Shown: positions 17,403 to 26,097 of the stretch, piece by piece
Layout: each line of letters opens with the position of its first letter
Position numbering within the stretch: the first letter of the stretch is position 1
From: Microbacterium hydrocarbonoxydans
GTDB lineage: Bacteria; Actinomycetota; Actinomycetes; Actinomycetales; Microbacteriaceae
Assembly: GCF_023715885.1 (NCBI RefSeq)
Contig: NZ_JAMBOY010000005.1
Location: forward strand, 204,720-268,719
Reading direction: 5' to 3'
DNA: 64,000 nucleotides
The notes under the pieces: model-generated
What the model was told of the DNA's origin: nothing
Database searches by the model: none
The model's input: the letters and a program-made list of their open reading frames with translations, nothing else
Translations under genes and position numbers: made by a program

Positions 17403-18617
17403 TTAGCGCACCGCGACGGCGGCGTCCAGGATCGCCCGTGCGACCTGGCGTTTCGTTCCCGCCGCTGACGCCACGACGGCCCCCTCGCCGCCCACGATCT
17501 CGACGGCGTTGTGCGCGACTTCGAATCCGTGCCCGGCGTCGGCGAGGTTCACGGCGAGAAGCTCGACGCCCTTGCGCTCCCGCTTCCGGCGCGCCCGATC
17601 GAGCCGTTCCTCGGGATCCTCCGAGGTCTCCGCGGCGAACGCGACGATCACCTGTCCCGTCGGAGCTCGCCCGGCCGCGCGCGCCTCTGCGAGCGCGGCG
17701 ACCACGTCCTCCGTCTCGACCAGCTCGATCCGACCCAGCCCGCCGAGCTCCTTCGTGAGCTTCTGGTCGGAGGCCTCCGTCGGTCGGTAGTCCGCCACGG
17801 CGGCCGCCATCACGACGACGTCCGCCGCGACCGCGGCATACTTCATGGCGTCCGCCATCTGCGCTGCCGTGCCGACGTGCACGACCTCGAGCTGCGGATG
17901 CCGCGCCACGGCGAGCACGTCGTCGGAGACGTTCGCGGCGACCAGCGTCACGGTCGCGCCCCGGGCGGCGGCCTCTGCGGCGATGGCTGCGCCCTGCCTC
18001 CCGCTGGAGCGGTTGCCGAGGAAGCGGACCGGATCGATGGGCTCGCGCGTACCGCCCGCCGAGACGACGACGTTCAGCCCGTCGAGGTCGCGCGGTGCGC
18101 GGACGTCGAGCACCGCAGTGAAGATCTGCTCGGGCTCGGCCATCCGCCCGGGCCCGCTGTCGCCGCCGGCGAGCTCACCCTCCGCCGGGCCCACCAGATG
18201 GAGGCCGCGGCCGACGAGGGTCGCGATGTTCGCCTGCGTCGCGGCGTTGCGCCACATCTCGGCGTGCATCGCGGGCGCGAGCAGCACCGGCGCCTCGGTC
18301 GCGAGCAGCGTGGTGCCGAGGAGGTCGTCGGCGATGCCCGCCGCGATCTTGGCGATCGAGTTCGCGGTGGCGGGGGCGACGACGACGAGGTCGGCGTTCT
18401 GCCCGAGCGCGACGTGCCGGACGCGCGCGACGTCGTCGTGGACGCTCGTCGTGACCGGATGCCGACTGATCGCCTCCCACGTCGGCAGACCGACGAAGCG
18501 CAGCGCATCGTCCGTCGGCACGACCGTGACGTCGTGCCCGGCTTTCGTGAGCAGCCGCACGAGATGCACGGTCTTGTAGGCGGCGATTCCTCCGGTGACT
18601 CCGACGACGATGTTCAC
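17403..18617 (-). CDS. coaBC: Bifunctional phosphopantothenoylcysteine decarboxylase / phosphopantothenate-cysteine ligase
   Basis: A 404-residue enzyme for two steps of coenzyme A synthesis. The FMN-binding CoaC half (about 1-175) begins [14 protein letters not shown] and carries [11 protein letters not shown] and the substrate motif PAMHAEMW. The CoaB half begins [20 protein letters not shown] and has the nucleotide-binding SSGRQG. The GTG at 18617 starts directly at the conserved sequence, and CAGAAT lies 6 bases upstream in leaderless position; an alternative GTG at 18635 would add six residues. It lies 70 bases upstream of clpB, which has its own HAIR-controlled promoter. Confidence 0.95.
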   Translation of the reverse strand: MNIVVGVTGGIAAYKTVHLVRLLTKAGHDVTVVPTDDALRFVGLPTWEAISRHPVTTSVHDDVARVRHVALGQNADLVVVAPATANSIAKIAAGIADDLLGTTLLATEAPVLLAPAMHAEMWRNAATQANIATLVGRGLHLVGPAEGELAGGDSGPGRMAEPEQIFTAVLDVRAPRDLDGLNVVVSAGGTREPIDPVRFLGNRSSGRQGAAIAAEAAARGATVTLVAANVSDDVLAVARHPQLEVVHVGTAAQMADAMKYAAVAADVVVMAAAVADYRPTEASDQKLTKELGGLGRIELVETEDVVAALAEARAAGRAPTGQVIVAFAAETSEDPEERLDRARRKRERKGVELLAVNLADAGHGFEVAHNAVEIVGGEGAVVASAAGTKRQVARAILDAAVAVR

Positions 18618-18685
18618 GGTTCGATTCTGCCCCACGGGATCAGTCAGACGGCGGGCATCCCCGAACCCCGACCTAGACTGGCACC

Positions 18686-19384
18686 GTGTGCACGGTGGTG
18701 ATCGATGTGGCGGATGCCGCGAACGCCCGCCTCCTCGCGGTGCGCGACGAGGACCCGGAACGGGCGTGGGACGCCCCCGGCGAATGGTGGCCGGAGAAGT
18801 ATCCCGGCGTCTCCGGCATCCGCGACCGACGCGCGGGCGGTGCCTGGCTGGCGGTGAACCCCGCGGAGCGACGACTGGCCGTGCTCCTCAATCGCGCCGA
18901 CGTGGCCGAGCTTCCCGACGAGCTCGCGCGGTCACGCGGCTCGCTGGCGTTGGAGTCGGTCATGGGCCGCTCTCCCGAGGCGCCGCTGCCGATGCACGGC
19001 TTCAACCTGCTCGAGGTAAGCCCTGACGGCTCGCACCTGCTGAGCTGGGACGGCGTCGAGTTGCGCGAGACCGCGATCGATCCGGGCATCCACATGGTCG
19101 CCCACGACGACCTCGACGATCCGGAGACGCCGCGCATCGCGACGTGGCTGCCCGAGTTCCGCGCGCTGGGTCCGGCGGCCGACAGCGCCGACTGGGCCGC
19201 GGAATGGACGGCGCTGCTCGGGGTGTCCGCCCGGCTCGACCCGGAGGACGACCGGGCGATCATCCGCGACAACAGACCCTACGGATTCCCCACGCAGTCA
19301 CTGCTGTACTCGACGGCGACGGTGACACCGGAGGGCGTCGAGCTCGACTATCGGGCGCTGCCGAGTCCCGGCCACTGGGAGTAG
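18686..19384 (+). CDS. NRDE/TANGO2 family protein
   Basis: A 232-residue protein that begins MCTVVI with the nucleophile-like Cys at position 2 and has AVRDEDPERAW at about 18-28, the variant of the Asn-Arg-Asp-Glu motif that names the family. PSGH-like ending and the GFNLLEVSPDG segment also fit. The biochemical role of this family is not settled; Golgi organisation and heme handling have been proposed for eukaryotic members. GTG start with TAGACT 6 bases upstream (18674-18679), divergent from coaBC. Confidence 0.85.
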   Translation: MCTVVIDVADAANARLLAVRDEDPERAWDAPGEWWPEKYPGVSGIRDRRAGGAWLAVNPAERRLAVLLNRADVAELPDELARSRGSLALESVMGRSPEAPLPMHGFNLLEVSPDGSHLLSWDGVELRETAIDPGIHMVAHDDLDDPETPRIATWLPEFRALGPAADSADWAAEWTALLGVSARLDPEDDRAIIRDNRPYGFPTQSLLYSTATVTPEGVELDYRALPSPGHWE

Positions 19385-19408
19385 CCGGGAGCATCGCGCC
19401 CTTTCCGG

Positions 19409-20380
19409 TCAGGCCGCCGACGGCTCCGGATCGGCGCACGAGAAGCGCGCGCGGTACGCGGTCGGCGTCGTGCCGAGCACGCGGGCGAAGTTCTGTCGAA
19501 GCACGGCGGCCGAACCGAACCCGGATTCCTCGGCGATGCGGTCGAGGGGCAGATCGCTGCGCTCCAGCATCCGCTGCGCATGCAGCACCCGCTGTCGAGC
19601 AAGCCACGCGGCGGGCGTCGCCCCGTACTCGGCCTTGAAGCGACGGGCGAAGGTGCGCGGTGACATCAATGCACGAGCGGCGAGCTGGTCGACGCCGAGG
19701 TCTTCGGCGAGGTGCTCGACCGCCCAGTCGGCGACCGCAGCGAGCGAGTCGTTGGGCACCACCGGGATGGGGCGGTCGATGAACTGCGCCTGACCGCCGT
19801 CCCGCTGCGGGGGGACGACCATGCGGCGGGCGATGCGGTTGGTGAGCTCGGCGCCGAGCTCCAGACGCAGCAGATGCAGACAGGCGTCGATCCCGGCGGC
19901 CGTGCCTGCGCTCGTGATGATGTGTCCGTCCTGCACGAAGAGCACGTCGGGGTCGATGTCGATCTGCGGATACATGTCGGCCATCACGTCGGAATAGCGC
20001 CAGTGCGTGGTGGCCCGGCGACCGTCGAGCACGCCCGCCGCCGCGAGGATGAAGGAGCCGCTGCAAACGGTCAGGACCCAGGCGTCGCGCGCGACGGCGT
20101 CGCGAGCGAGATCGATGAGCCGCGGATCGATGGATGTCCACGACGACGCGGGCACCGGGCAGAAGACGACGAGGTCGGCCTCGTACGCGAACGACAGATC
20201 GTGTTCGACGTTGACCGAGAATCCCATCGTCGATGCCACGGCGCCCGGCTGTGGCGCGACGACGCGGAAGTCGAAGTTGGGCACTCCCGAGTCCGTGCGG
20301 TCGAGCCCGAACGCCTCGCAGGCGACCCCGAACTCGAACGGCGAGAACCCGTCGTGGATCACGCAGGCGACGGTCTTCAT
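19409..20380 (-). CDS. GlxA-type AraC family transcriptional regulator
   Basis: A 323-residue regulator with a DJ-1/PfpI-like ligand domain (about 1-170, with VCSGSFILAAAGVLDGR at the nucleophile-elbow position) followed by an AraC double helix-turn-helix (about 215-310: DQLAARALMSPRTFARRFKA and RIAEESGFGS). Such proteins regulate amino-acid or amine metabolism or stress genes. It is divergent from a 53-residue membrane protein gene. It converges with the TANGO2-like gene, with 24 bases between. The target is not visible. Confidence 0.92.
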   Translation of the reverse strand: MKTVACVIHDGFSPFEFGVACEAFGLDRTDSGVPNFDFRVVAPQPGAVASTMGFSVNVEHDLSFAYEADLVVFCPVPASSWTSIDPRLIDLARDAVARDAWVLTVCSGSFILAAAGVLDGRRATTHWRYSDVMADMYPQIDIDPDVLFVQDGHIITSAGTAAGIDACLHLLRLELGAELTNRIARRMVVPPQRDGGQAQFIDRPIPVVPNDSLAAVADWAVEHLAEDLGVDQLAARALMSPRTFARRFKAEYGATPAAWLARQRVLHAQRMLERSDLPLDRIAEESGFGSAAVLRQNFARVLGTTPTAYRARFSCADPEPSAA

Positions 20381-20467
20381 GGCGACTCCTCGAGTTGGCA
20401 GTAATCGTACGGATCAAGTCTATTCTGCCACTCGTGGCGGATCAAGACCGGTCGTAGCGTTTCTGCC

Positions 20468-20629
20468 ATGTTCACTCTCCTCGCACTCCTCGCTCTCGTC
20501 ATCTGGGCGGTGATCGCCACCGTCGTGGAACTGCGTGGTGACGGGTACCGTCACCAGCCGACCGACTGGCGACAGGTCGCCGGCCGCGACGCCATCGACG
20601 ACGCGCACTCCGGTCACGCCTATCGTTGA
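20468..20629 (+). CDS. Small single-span membrane protein (53 residues)
   Basis: A short gene: ATG at 20468, stop TGA at 20627-20629. Residues 1-21 are a hydrophobic helix (MFTLLALLALVIWAVIATVV) and the rest is a charged cytoplasmic tail with RGDGYRHQPTDWR. Third-position G/C is high, as in the neighbours, and similar one-helix proteins with a GDGYR tail are common in actinobacteria. It is divergent from the GlxA-type regulator. Function unknown. Confidence 0.65.
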   Translation: MFTLLALLALVIWAVIATVVELRGDGYRHQPTDWRQVAGRDAIDDAHSGHAYR

Positions 20630-20684
20630 CCACTCGGCGTGCGCGGCGTCCCATCCGATGCGCCGCAGGGCTACGCTCGTGACC

Positions 20685-21206
20685 ATGAGCGAGCCGCAGC
20701 AGCAGCCACCCCCGCCCACGCAGGGAACTCCCCCGCACCCGCAGGGTGAGCACTACCCGCAGCCGGGGCAACCCCAGGGCCGGCCGGGACCCGCTCAGCA
20801 GTACGGTCATCCCGGTCAGCCGTACGGCCAGCCGAATCAGGCCGCGACATACCCGGGAAGCGCGGCATCGACCGCTTCCCCCGCACTCGCAGGCGGTGGG
20901 CTCGGACGCGTGGCCTTCATCGTCGCACTCGTCTCGCTCGCCAGCGGGGTGCTCGTCGCGCTGAGCCTGCCGATCCTCATCAGCGCGGTCGATTTCAGCG
21001 CCGCGCTGTACGGAGCATTCGCCGCGGTGGGCAACGGGCTGGTGCTGATCGTTGCCATCGCCGCGCTGATCCTCGGGATCGTCGCCGTGCGACGTCCCGG
21101 GCGGCAGCTCCTCGCCGGAATCGCGATCGGCATCGCCGCGTCGGAGATCCTCGGCATCCTCATGTCGTGGGTGTCGAACCTCGCGCTCACTCTGACCTAC
21201 CGCTGA
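20685..21206 (+). CDS. Q/P-rich membrane protein (DUF4190-like), copy 1
   Basis: A 173-residue protein: residues 1-60 are a disordered tail rich in Gln, Pro and Gly (MSEPQQQPPPPTQGTPPHP), then three hydrophobic helices at about 70-95, 103-130 and 140-165. Start by a TACGCT box at 20672-20677, 7 bases upstream. The next gene is a paralogue with the same architecture and the shared segment LGRIAFIVALV / LGRVAFIVALV. Such proteins are common but uncharacterised in actinobacteria; the helices resemble DUF4190 two-to-three-span membrane domains. Confidence 0.75.
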   Translation: MSEPQQQPPPPTQGTPPHPQGEHYPQPGQPQGRPGPAQQYGHPGQPYGQPNQAATYPGSAASTASPALAGGGLGRVAFIVALVSLASGVLVALSLPILISAVDFSAALYGAFAAVGNGLVLIVAIAALILGIVAVRRPGRQLLAGIAIGIAASEILGILMSWVSNLALTLTYR

Positions 21207-21220
21207 CCCGGGAGCCCTCC

Positions 21221-21706
21221 ATGTCCGATCCGTATCAGCAGAATCCACAGGCTCCCCGACCCGGAGCGCAGCCGCCAGGGCAGCCCCACGGCTATCCGCC
21301 CGAGAGTCACCGGTATCCGCCGTACCAGGGCCAGCAGCACCAGGGCCAGCTGTACCAGAGCCAGGGCTACCCCACTGCCGCTTCGGCGCCCCGCACCATG
21401 GCCGGCGCACTCGGACGCATCGCGTTCATCGTCGCGCTGGTGGCACTCGGCATCCGTCTCTTCTCGACGCTGCTCTCGCCGTTCCTGTACACCGGCGACT
21501 ACTACAGCGTGTGGATGGGCCTGACGAGCGTGATCGGGTTCATCGTGTTCCTCGCCGACGCGGGAGCGCTGGCGGTCGGGATCGTCGCCCTGCGCCGCTC
21601 GGGCCCGTATCTGCAGGCCGCGATCGCGGTCGGTCTCGCGGGAGCATCCTTCGTGGGATACCTCGCAACCGGCCTCTCCGGGGTGTTCTCCTGGCTGGCC
21701 TATTGA
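21221..21706 (+). CDS. Q/P-rich membrane protein (DUF4190-like), copy 2
   Basis: A 161-residue tandem paralogue of the preceding gene: disordered N-terminal tail (MSDPYQQNPQAPRPGAQPPG), then GALGRIAFIVALVALGIR and two further helices to the C-terminus. Start codon ATG at 21221, preceded by GGGAG. It lies 14 bases after copy 1, so both are likely in one transcript. The last 7 bases overlap the convergent glycosyltransferase gene. Function unknown. Confidence 0.75.
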   Translation: MSDPYQQNPQAPRPGAQPPGQPHGYPPESHRYPPYQGQQHQGQLYQSQGYPTAASAPRTMAGALGRIAFIVALVALGIRLFSTLLSPFLYTGDYYSVWMGLTSVIGFIVFLADAGALAVGIVALRRSGPYLQAAIAVGLAGASFVGYLATGLSGVFSWLAY

Positions 21707-22905
21707 GCGAGCACGCGCTCGTACACCTCGATCATCGCGGCGGTCCGCGAGGACTGCCGGAAGGCCTCGGCCACCTCGCGTGACGGAACGGGGGCGATCC
21801 CGGCAGCAATGTCGGATGCCGCGCGCTGCAGTGTCTCGACCAGTCCGGCGCGCCGCTGCGCCTCCGTGCCGGCCGCGCCGGGGACGGCCCAGAGCCCGCC
21901 TCCGAGCTCCGCGGCGATGTCGGGATCGCTGATGATCGACGGCGTACCGAGGGTCGCGGCCTCGAAGGGCGTCATGCCCTGCGTCTCGAAGCCGATCGAC
22001 GTCTGCACGAGCGCATCAGCCGCGGCGATCCGCGCGAGCGTCTGCGGATAGCTGAGCCGGCCGACGAAGCGGACGTGCGGAACGCCCCCGACGATCTTCT
22101 CGGCGGCGCCGCGCTGCGCCCCGCCGCCGATGACCTCCAGGTCGGCCTCGACGCCCGAGTCCACGAACGCCTCGAGGAACGGCAGCAGGCGCTTCTCCGG
22201 GCTCATCCGACCGAGCCACACGAACCGAGGGCGTCCCGGCTCGCGGTGCGCGGGCGCGGTGTCGAGGGTCTGCTCGCGGATGTCGTCGTCGATGCCGTTC
22301 CAGACGACGTCGACGGGCGAGAAGACGCCGTGCTCTTCGAGCCGACGAGCGAAGTGGGTCGACGGCGCAGTCACGGCATCCGCTCCGCTGGCGAGTCCGC
22401 GCAGGAACGCCCAGCCGTCCGACCCGCCGACGGGTTCGGCGACTCCGCGCAGGGCGACCCGCCGCCACGCGTTGAGCACCGCGAGAACGGGGCGATGCAG
22501 CGGGGTCACGGCGGCGATGCCGACGTCGACGCGGTTGTGCATGGTGTGCACGACCGGGATGCCGTGACGAGCTGCGAAACGGTGTCCGATGAAGGCGCCC
22601 CAGAAGTCGGCCTGCACGTGCACGAGGTCGACCGGCGGACGCCGCGTGAGGGCGCGGTCGAGCGTGCGGTCGGTCGCGCGGCCCGGCCACGACATCGAGT
22701 ACTCGCGGTCGACGGTGATCGGGATCGACGGGAGGTCGACGTTCGCGGGGTCGGGCGTGCGCGCGGCGCGGGGGCCGTGCATGCGCGGCGCGACGACCGT
22801 GACGGTGTGCCCCGCGCGTTCGAGGAACTCGCGCTGCAGCCGCATCGACACCTGGGCGCCGCCGAGGGAGTCCAGGTGCTGATCGCCGAAGAAGACGACG
22901 TGCAT
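21700..22905 (-). CDS. Glycosyltransferase family 4 protein
   Basis: A 401-residue GT-B fold glycosyltransferase. The N-terminal domain opens MHVVFFGDQHLDSLGGAQVS with the glycine-rich acceptor loop; the C-terminal nucleotide-sugar domain starts around residue 225 with RFVWLGRMSPEKRLLPFLEA and has the ETQGMTPFEAATLGTPSIIS motif where the E-x7-E catalytic pair of GT4 lies. It is 9 bases downstream of another GT4 gene, so the two probably act in one pathway for a glycolipid or cell-surface glycan. Donor and acceptor cannot be told from sequence. Confidence 0.88.
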   Translation of the reverse strand: MHVVFFGDQHLDSLGGAQVSMRLQREFLERAGHTVTVVAPRMHGPRAARTPDPANVDLPSIPITVDREYSMSWPGRATDRTLDRALTRRPPVDLVHVQADFWGAFIGHRFAARHGIPVVHTMHNRVDVGIAAVTPLHRPVLAVLNAWRRVALRGVAEPVGGSDGWAFLRGLASGADAVTAPSTHFARRLEEHGVFSPVDVVWNGIDDDIREQTLDTAPAHREPGRPRFVWLGRMSPEKRLLPFLEAFVDSGVEADLEVIGGGAQRGAAEKIVGGVPHVRFVGRLSYPQTLARIAAADALVQTSIGFETQGMTPFEAATLGTPSIISDPDIAAELGGGLWAVPGAAGTEAQRRAGLVETLQRAASDIAAGIAPVPSREVAEAFRQSSRTAAMIEVYERVLAQ

Positions 22906-22914
22906 GACGGGCCG

Positions 22915-24153
22915 CTACTGCGGCAGCGGCTCGTCGCGGTACAGCGCCTCGAAGGTGTCGAGGGTGCGGTTGATGTCGTGGATGACGACGCCGTCGAGAG
23001 ACGCCTGCTGCATCCGCTCGTACTCGGCCCGGTCGGAGGTGAGGACGTCGGTGAGGCGCGCCGCGAGAGCATCCGCGTTGCCCGGCTCGAAGAGGTAGCC
23101 GTTCTCGCCGTCGTGCACGAGGTGCGGGAGGGCGACCGCATCGGCGGCGACGATCGGCAGCGCCGAGGCCATGGCCTCCATGGTCGCGATCGACTGCAGC
23201 TCGGCGATCGAGGCGATCGTGAAGACCGACGCCCGCGACAGGAGGGCCCGCAGCTCCTCATCGGTCGTGCGGCCGTGGAAGGTGACGCGGTCGGCGAGGC
23301 CGAGCTGCCCGGTGAGATTCTCGAGCTGCTTGCGCTGGTCTCCGCCGCCCACGATGTCGAACGTGACGTCGAGCGCCGGGTCGAGCTTGGTCATCGCCTG
23401 CAGGATGACCTCGACCTGCTTCTCGGCGGTGAGACGACCCACGAAGACGATGCGGTTCTTCTCGCGGGGGCCGATCACCGGGGTGTACTGGGTGCGGTCG
23501 ATACCGCAGCTGACCGGGATGACGTCGTGCACCGCGACGGTGCGCTCGAGGAAGTCGGCGGCGCGTCGCGTCGGCGTCGTGATCGCGCGGGTCAGGCCGA
23601 AGGTGCGCTTGGCGTCGGCCCACGCGAAGCGCAGCACGAGGTCGTCGATGAACTTCGGCATCGTGGTGTGGTCGAGGATGTTCTCGGCCATCACATGGTT
23701 GGTCGCGATCACCGGGATGCCGCGCTGGTGCGCGATGCGGGCGAGGCCGCGGCCGATCACGATGTGCGACTGGATGTGCACGACGTCGGGCTGCACCGCA
23801 TCGAGCACCTTGCGGGCATAGTGCTTGGAGCGCCACGGCCACACGAAGCGCAGCCAGTCGTGCGGCGCCCAGCGCACCGACGGGAGGCGGTGCACGGTCA
23901 TCGGCTCACCTTCGATCACCTCGGTGCGTGCCGGGGTGCGCCGATAGGCCTGGTTGGGGGCGACGACGTGCACGTCGTCACCGCGCTGCACGAGCCCCGC
24001 GGCGAGGCGCTCGGCGAATCGCGCCGCTCCGTTGATGTCGGGCGAGAAGGTGTCGCAGCCGATCAGGATGCGCAGCGGACGCGACCCGTTCGTGGGGGCA
24101 GCGGCGGATGCGGCGTCGGAAGCGCTCGTCGGATCGGAGGGAGAGGAAGACAT
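22915..24153 (-). CDS. Glycosyltransferase family 4 protein
   Basis: A 412-residue GT-B glycosyltransferase. After a 30-residue low-complexity tail (MSSSPSDPTSASDAASAAAP) the fold begins LRILIGCDTFSPDINGAARF. The donor domain carries IVFVGRLTAEKQVEVILQAM and the E-x7-E region IAELQSIATMEAMASALPIV. The ATG at 24153 is chosen because the frame upstream is arginine/proline-rich and non-conserved. It resembles GDP-mannose-using actinobacterial mannosyltransferases, an inference from general appearance. It is first in a two-gene unit with the next glycosyltransferase. Confidence 0.88.
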   Translation of the reverse strand: MSSSPSDPTSASDAASAAAPTNGSRPLRILIGCDTFSPDINGAARFAERLAAGLVQRGDDVHVVAPNQAYRRTPARTEVIEGEPMTVHRLPSVRWAPHDWLRFVWPWRSKHYARKVLDAVQPDVVHIQSHIVIGRGLARIAHQRGIPVIATNHVMAENILDHTTMPKFIDDLVLRFAWADAKRTFGLTRAITTPTRRAADFLERTVAVHDVIPVSCGIDRTQYTPVIGPREKNRIVFVGRLTAEKQVEVILQAMTKLDPALDVTFDIVGGGDQRKQLENLTGQLGLADRVTFHGRTTDEELRALLSRASVFTIASIAELQSIATMEAMASALPIVAADAVALPHLVHDGENGYLFEPGNADALAARLTDVLTSDRAEYERMQQASLDGVVIHDINRTLDTFEALYRDEPLPQ

Positions 24154-24307
24154 TCTGCCTATCGGTCTGGCGGCCAGGAAGCCCGATCTGGGCGGTGGCC
24201 ACTCTACCCGAGGGGTCTGATCGCGCCGCCGAGGCGGGCCGGGCGAGGGCGGATGGGATGCCACGGCCGGCCTGCGCCTGCACAGGTTCACCCCGTACCG
24301 TGGGGTC

Positions 24308-24898
24308 ATGCGACTGACAGCCGACGCCGACCCGCAGCTGTGGATCCCCGTGACCGACTCCCTCGGGTGGAAGGGGCGCCGTCACCGCAAGGCCGCCATC
24401 AGGATGCTGCTCGGCCAGGCGAACGCCGCGCTCGGGGCGAGCGAGCGCCCCGGGTCCCGCTTCGGGGCGTGGGCGATGAGCCAGGCGGCGCCGATGCTCA
24501 TGCGCCGAGCCGACGGCCGTGTTCTCGTGTGGACGTGGAAGGCGGATCCCGAGCTCGTCGTGGCGATGGCGACGGTGCAGGTGCTGACACCGGACGTCCG
24601 GATCGCCCGGGCGTCGATGCCGATGGACTACGACGACACGCAGTCGTTCTCGAGCCGGTGGCTGGGCGCCGGTGAGAAGCTCGTCGTCGCGATGCCGCCG
24701 TCGCCCGCGACACCGCCCTTCGCCACCTACACGTGGGACACGGGCACTCATCTCATCACCGTCACGGCGGTCTGCAGCGACCGCGAGCGGTTCGGAACGC
24801 TCGACGGCTCGCTCGACGACCTCGCGCGCAGCGTGCGGATCGCGGACGAGCTCACCGGGGGCGAGTCGCCGGAGGTGCTCCGTCTCGGACCGGCGTGA
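24308..24898 (+). CDS. Hypothetical protein
   Basis: A 196-residue soluble protein I do not recognise. It has no signal peptide, membrane helix or known motif; SRFGAWAMSQAAPMLMRR and VLVWTWKADPELVVAMATV are the most regular stretches and suggest an alpha/beta fold. The start is supported by a TACCGT box at 24296-24301, 6 bases before the ATG. It is divergent from the glycosyltransferase pair. It is followed by a MarR gene with its own promoter, so no functional link can be claimed. Confidence 0.7.
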   Translation: MRLTADADPQLWIPVTDSLGWKGRRHRKAAIRMLLGQANAALGASERPGSRFGAWAMSQAAPMLMRRADGRVLVWTWKADPELVVAMATVQVLTPDVRIARASMPMDYDDTQSFSSRWLGAGEKLVVAMPPSPATPPFATYTWDTGTHLITVTAVCSDRERFGTLDGSLDDLARSVRIADELTGGESPEVLRLGPA

Positions 24899-24947
24899 GC
24901 CGCTCGCATATCGTGAAGTAAGGTAATCATGTAGTAGACTCACGGAC

Positions 24948-25415
24948 ATGGAGCCGCTACTCGTCGACCGCCTGCTTCTCATCGGCGAGTTGTTCCAGAA
25001 GGACATGGAGCGAGCGTTCGCCGGCACCGACCTCACCACGGCCCGCGTGCACCTGCTCTGGACGGTGCACCACAATGGCCCGTCCACGCAGCAGACGCTC
25101 GCCCGGTTGTGCGGGGTCTCGCCGCGGAACATCACCGGGCTCGTCGATGCCCTCGTGGGCTCGGAGCATGTGCGACGGACGCCGCATCCGAGCGATCGAC
25201 GTGCGGTGCTCGTGGAACTCACGGAATCGGCGCGCGACCTCATGGCGCGGATGCAGCGGGAGCATGCCGAGCTGAACGAATCGCTGTTGCGCGCCGTGGC
25301 CCCGGGCGATCGCGCGGCGGTCGCCCGGGGCCTCGCGGCGATCAGCTCCCACCTCGAGACGCTCGTCACGGACGCGGCGGCCGCTGAGGGATCTCGGGAC
25401 GGAGGTGCGGGATGA
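24948..25415 (+). CDS. MarR family transcriptional regulator
   Basis: A 155-residue winged-helix regulator. The HTH reads LARLCGVSPRNITGLVDALV (about 50-70), followed by the wing RRTPHPSDRRAVLVELTESA, the classical MarR DRR motif. The ATG follows a TAGACT box (24935-24940) by 7 bases. The last bases overlap the next membrane-protein gene by 4 (ATGA), so it probably senses a compound and controls this two-gene unit. A half-site pair cgtga...tcacg flanks the -10 box at 24912-24945 and may be its operator. Confidence 0.92.
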   Translation: MEPLLVDRLLLIGELFQKDMERAFAGTDLTTARVHLLWTVHHNGPSTQQTLARLCGVSPRNITGLVDALVGSEHVRRTPHPSDRRAVLVELTESARDLMARMQREHAELNESLLRAVAPGDRAAVARGLAAISSHLETLVTDAAAAEGSRDGGAG

Positions 25416-26068
25416 CCTCGCACGCCTCGCAGCTGACTCCGCCCACTCGGCTCGCCCGCGTCGGCATCCTGCTGCGTCGTGCGCTCATCAGCGAGATCCG
25501 GGTGTACACGAGTATCGCTCGCGCCGTCGCCCGCCGTCCGGCGATCGCGCCTGGCGCGACCGGGGTGGCGTTCCATCGCCCGGTGTTGACCCTGCTGTTC
25601 ATCTTCATCGGATTGTCGGCGGTGGAGATCCCGATCATCGACCTGATCGTCCACCAGTGGCCGGCGGTGCGCATCACGATGCTGGTCCTCGGGATCTGGG
25701 GCGTCACCTGGATGCTGGGACTGCTCTGCGCGATGCTGATGCGACCGCACACGGTCGGTCCGGAGGGGGTTCGCGTGCGGGGCGGCCTGGAACTCGTCGT
25801 ACTCCTGCGCTGGGACGACATCCGATCGGTGGCGATCTCGCGTCGCGTGGATGAGCCGAAGCAGCCCCGAGTGATCGGAACGGAGTACGCCGAGCGCGTG
25901 CAGTCGGAGACCAACATCGAGATCGAGTTGGAGCGAGAGGTGGCGATCCGTCTTCCCGGCGCACACCCTCGCGGCGGAATCCATTCCGTCGATCGTGTGC
26001 GGCTGTGGGCGGACGACCCGAAGCTCTTCCTCGACGCAGCCCGGCCCTTCCTGCTCGAAGCATCCTGA
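25412..26068 (+). CDS. Membrane protein cotranscribed with MarR regulator
   Basis: A 218-residue protein with two membrane helices (about 50-72 and 82-108) and a C-terminal soluble domain of about 105 residues containing LRWDDIRSVAISRRVDEP, which looks like a PH-like beta domain. I do not recognise a specific family. The start overlaps the MarR stop codon (ATGA), implying translational coupling. A role in membrane stress or transport regulated by MarR is a guess from position only. Confidence 0.75.
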   Translation: MTSHASQLTPPTRLARVGILLRRALISEIRVYTSIARAVARRPAIAPGATGVAFHRPVLTLLFIFIGLSAVEIPIIDLIVHQWPAVRITMLVLGIWGVTWMLGLLCAMLMRPHTVGPEGVRVRGGLELVVLLRWDDIRSVAISRRVDEPKQPRVIGTEYAERVQSETNIEIELEREVAIRLPGAHPRGGIHSVDRVRLWADDPKLFLDAARPFLLEAS

Positions 26069-26097
26069 CGACAAGACGAGTGGCCGGCGCACACGCA

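Noticed and set aside
21700..21706. Seven-base overlap of convergent genes as a possible frameshift
   Set aside because: Both proteins end with family-typical C-termini; short convergent overlaps are normal.
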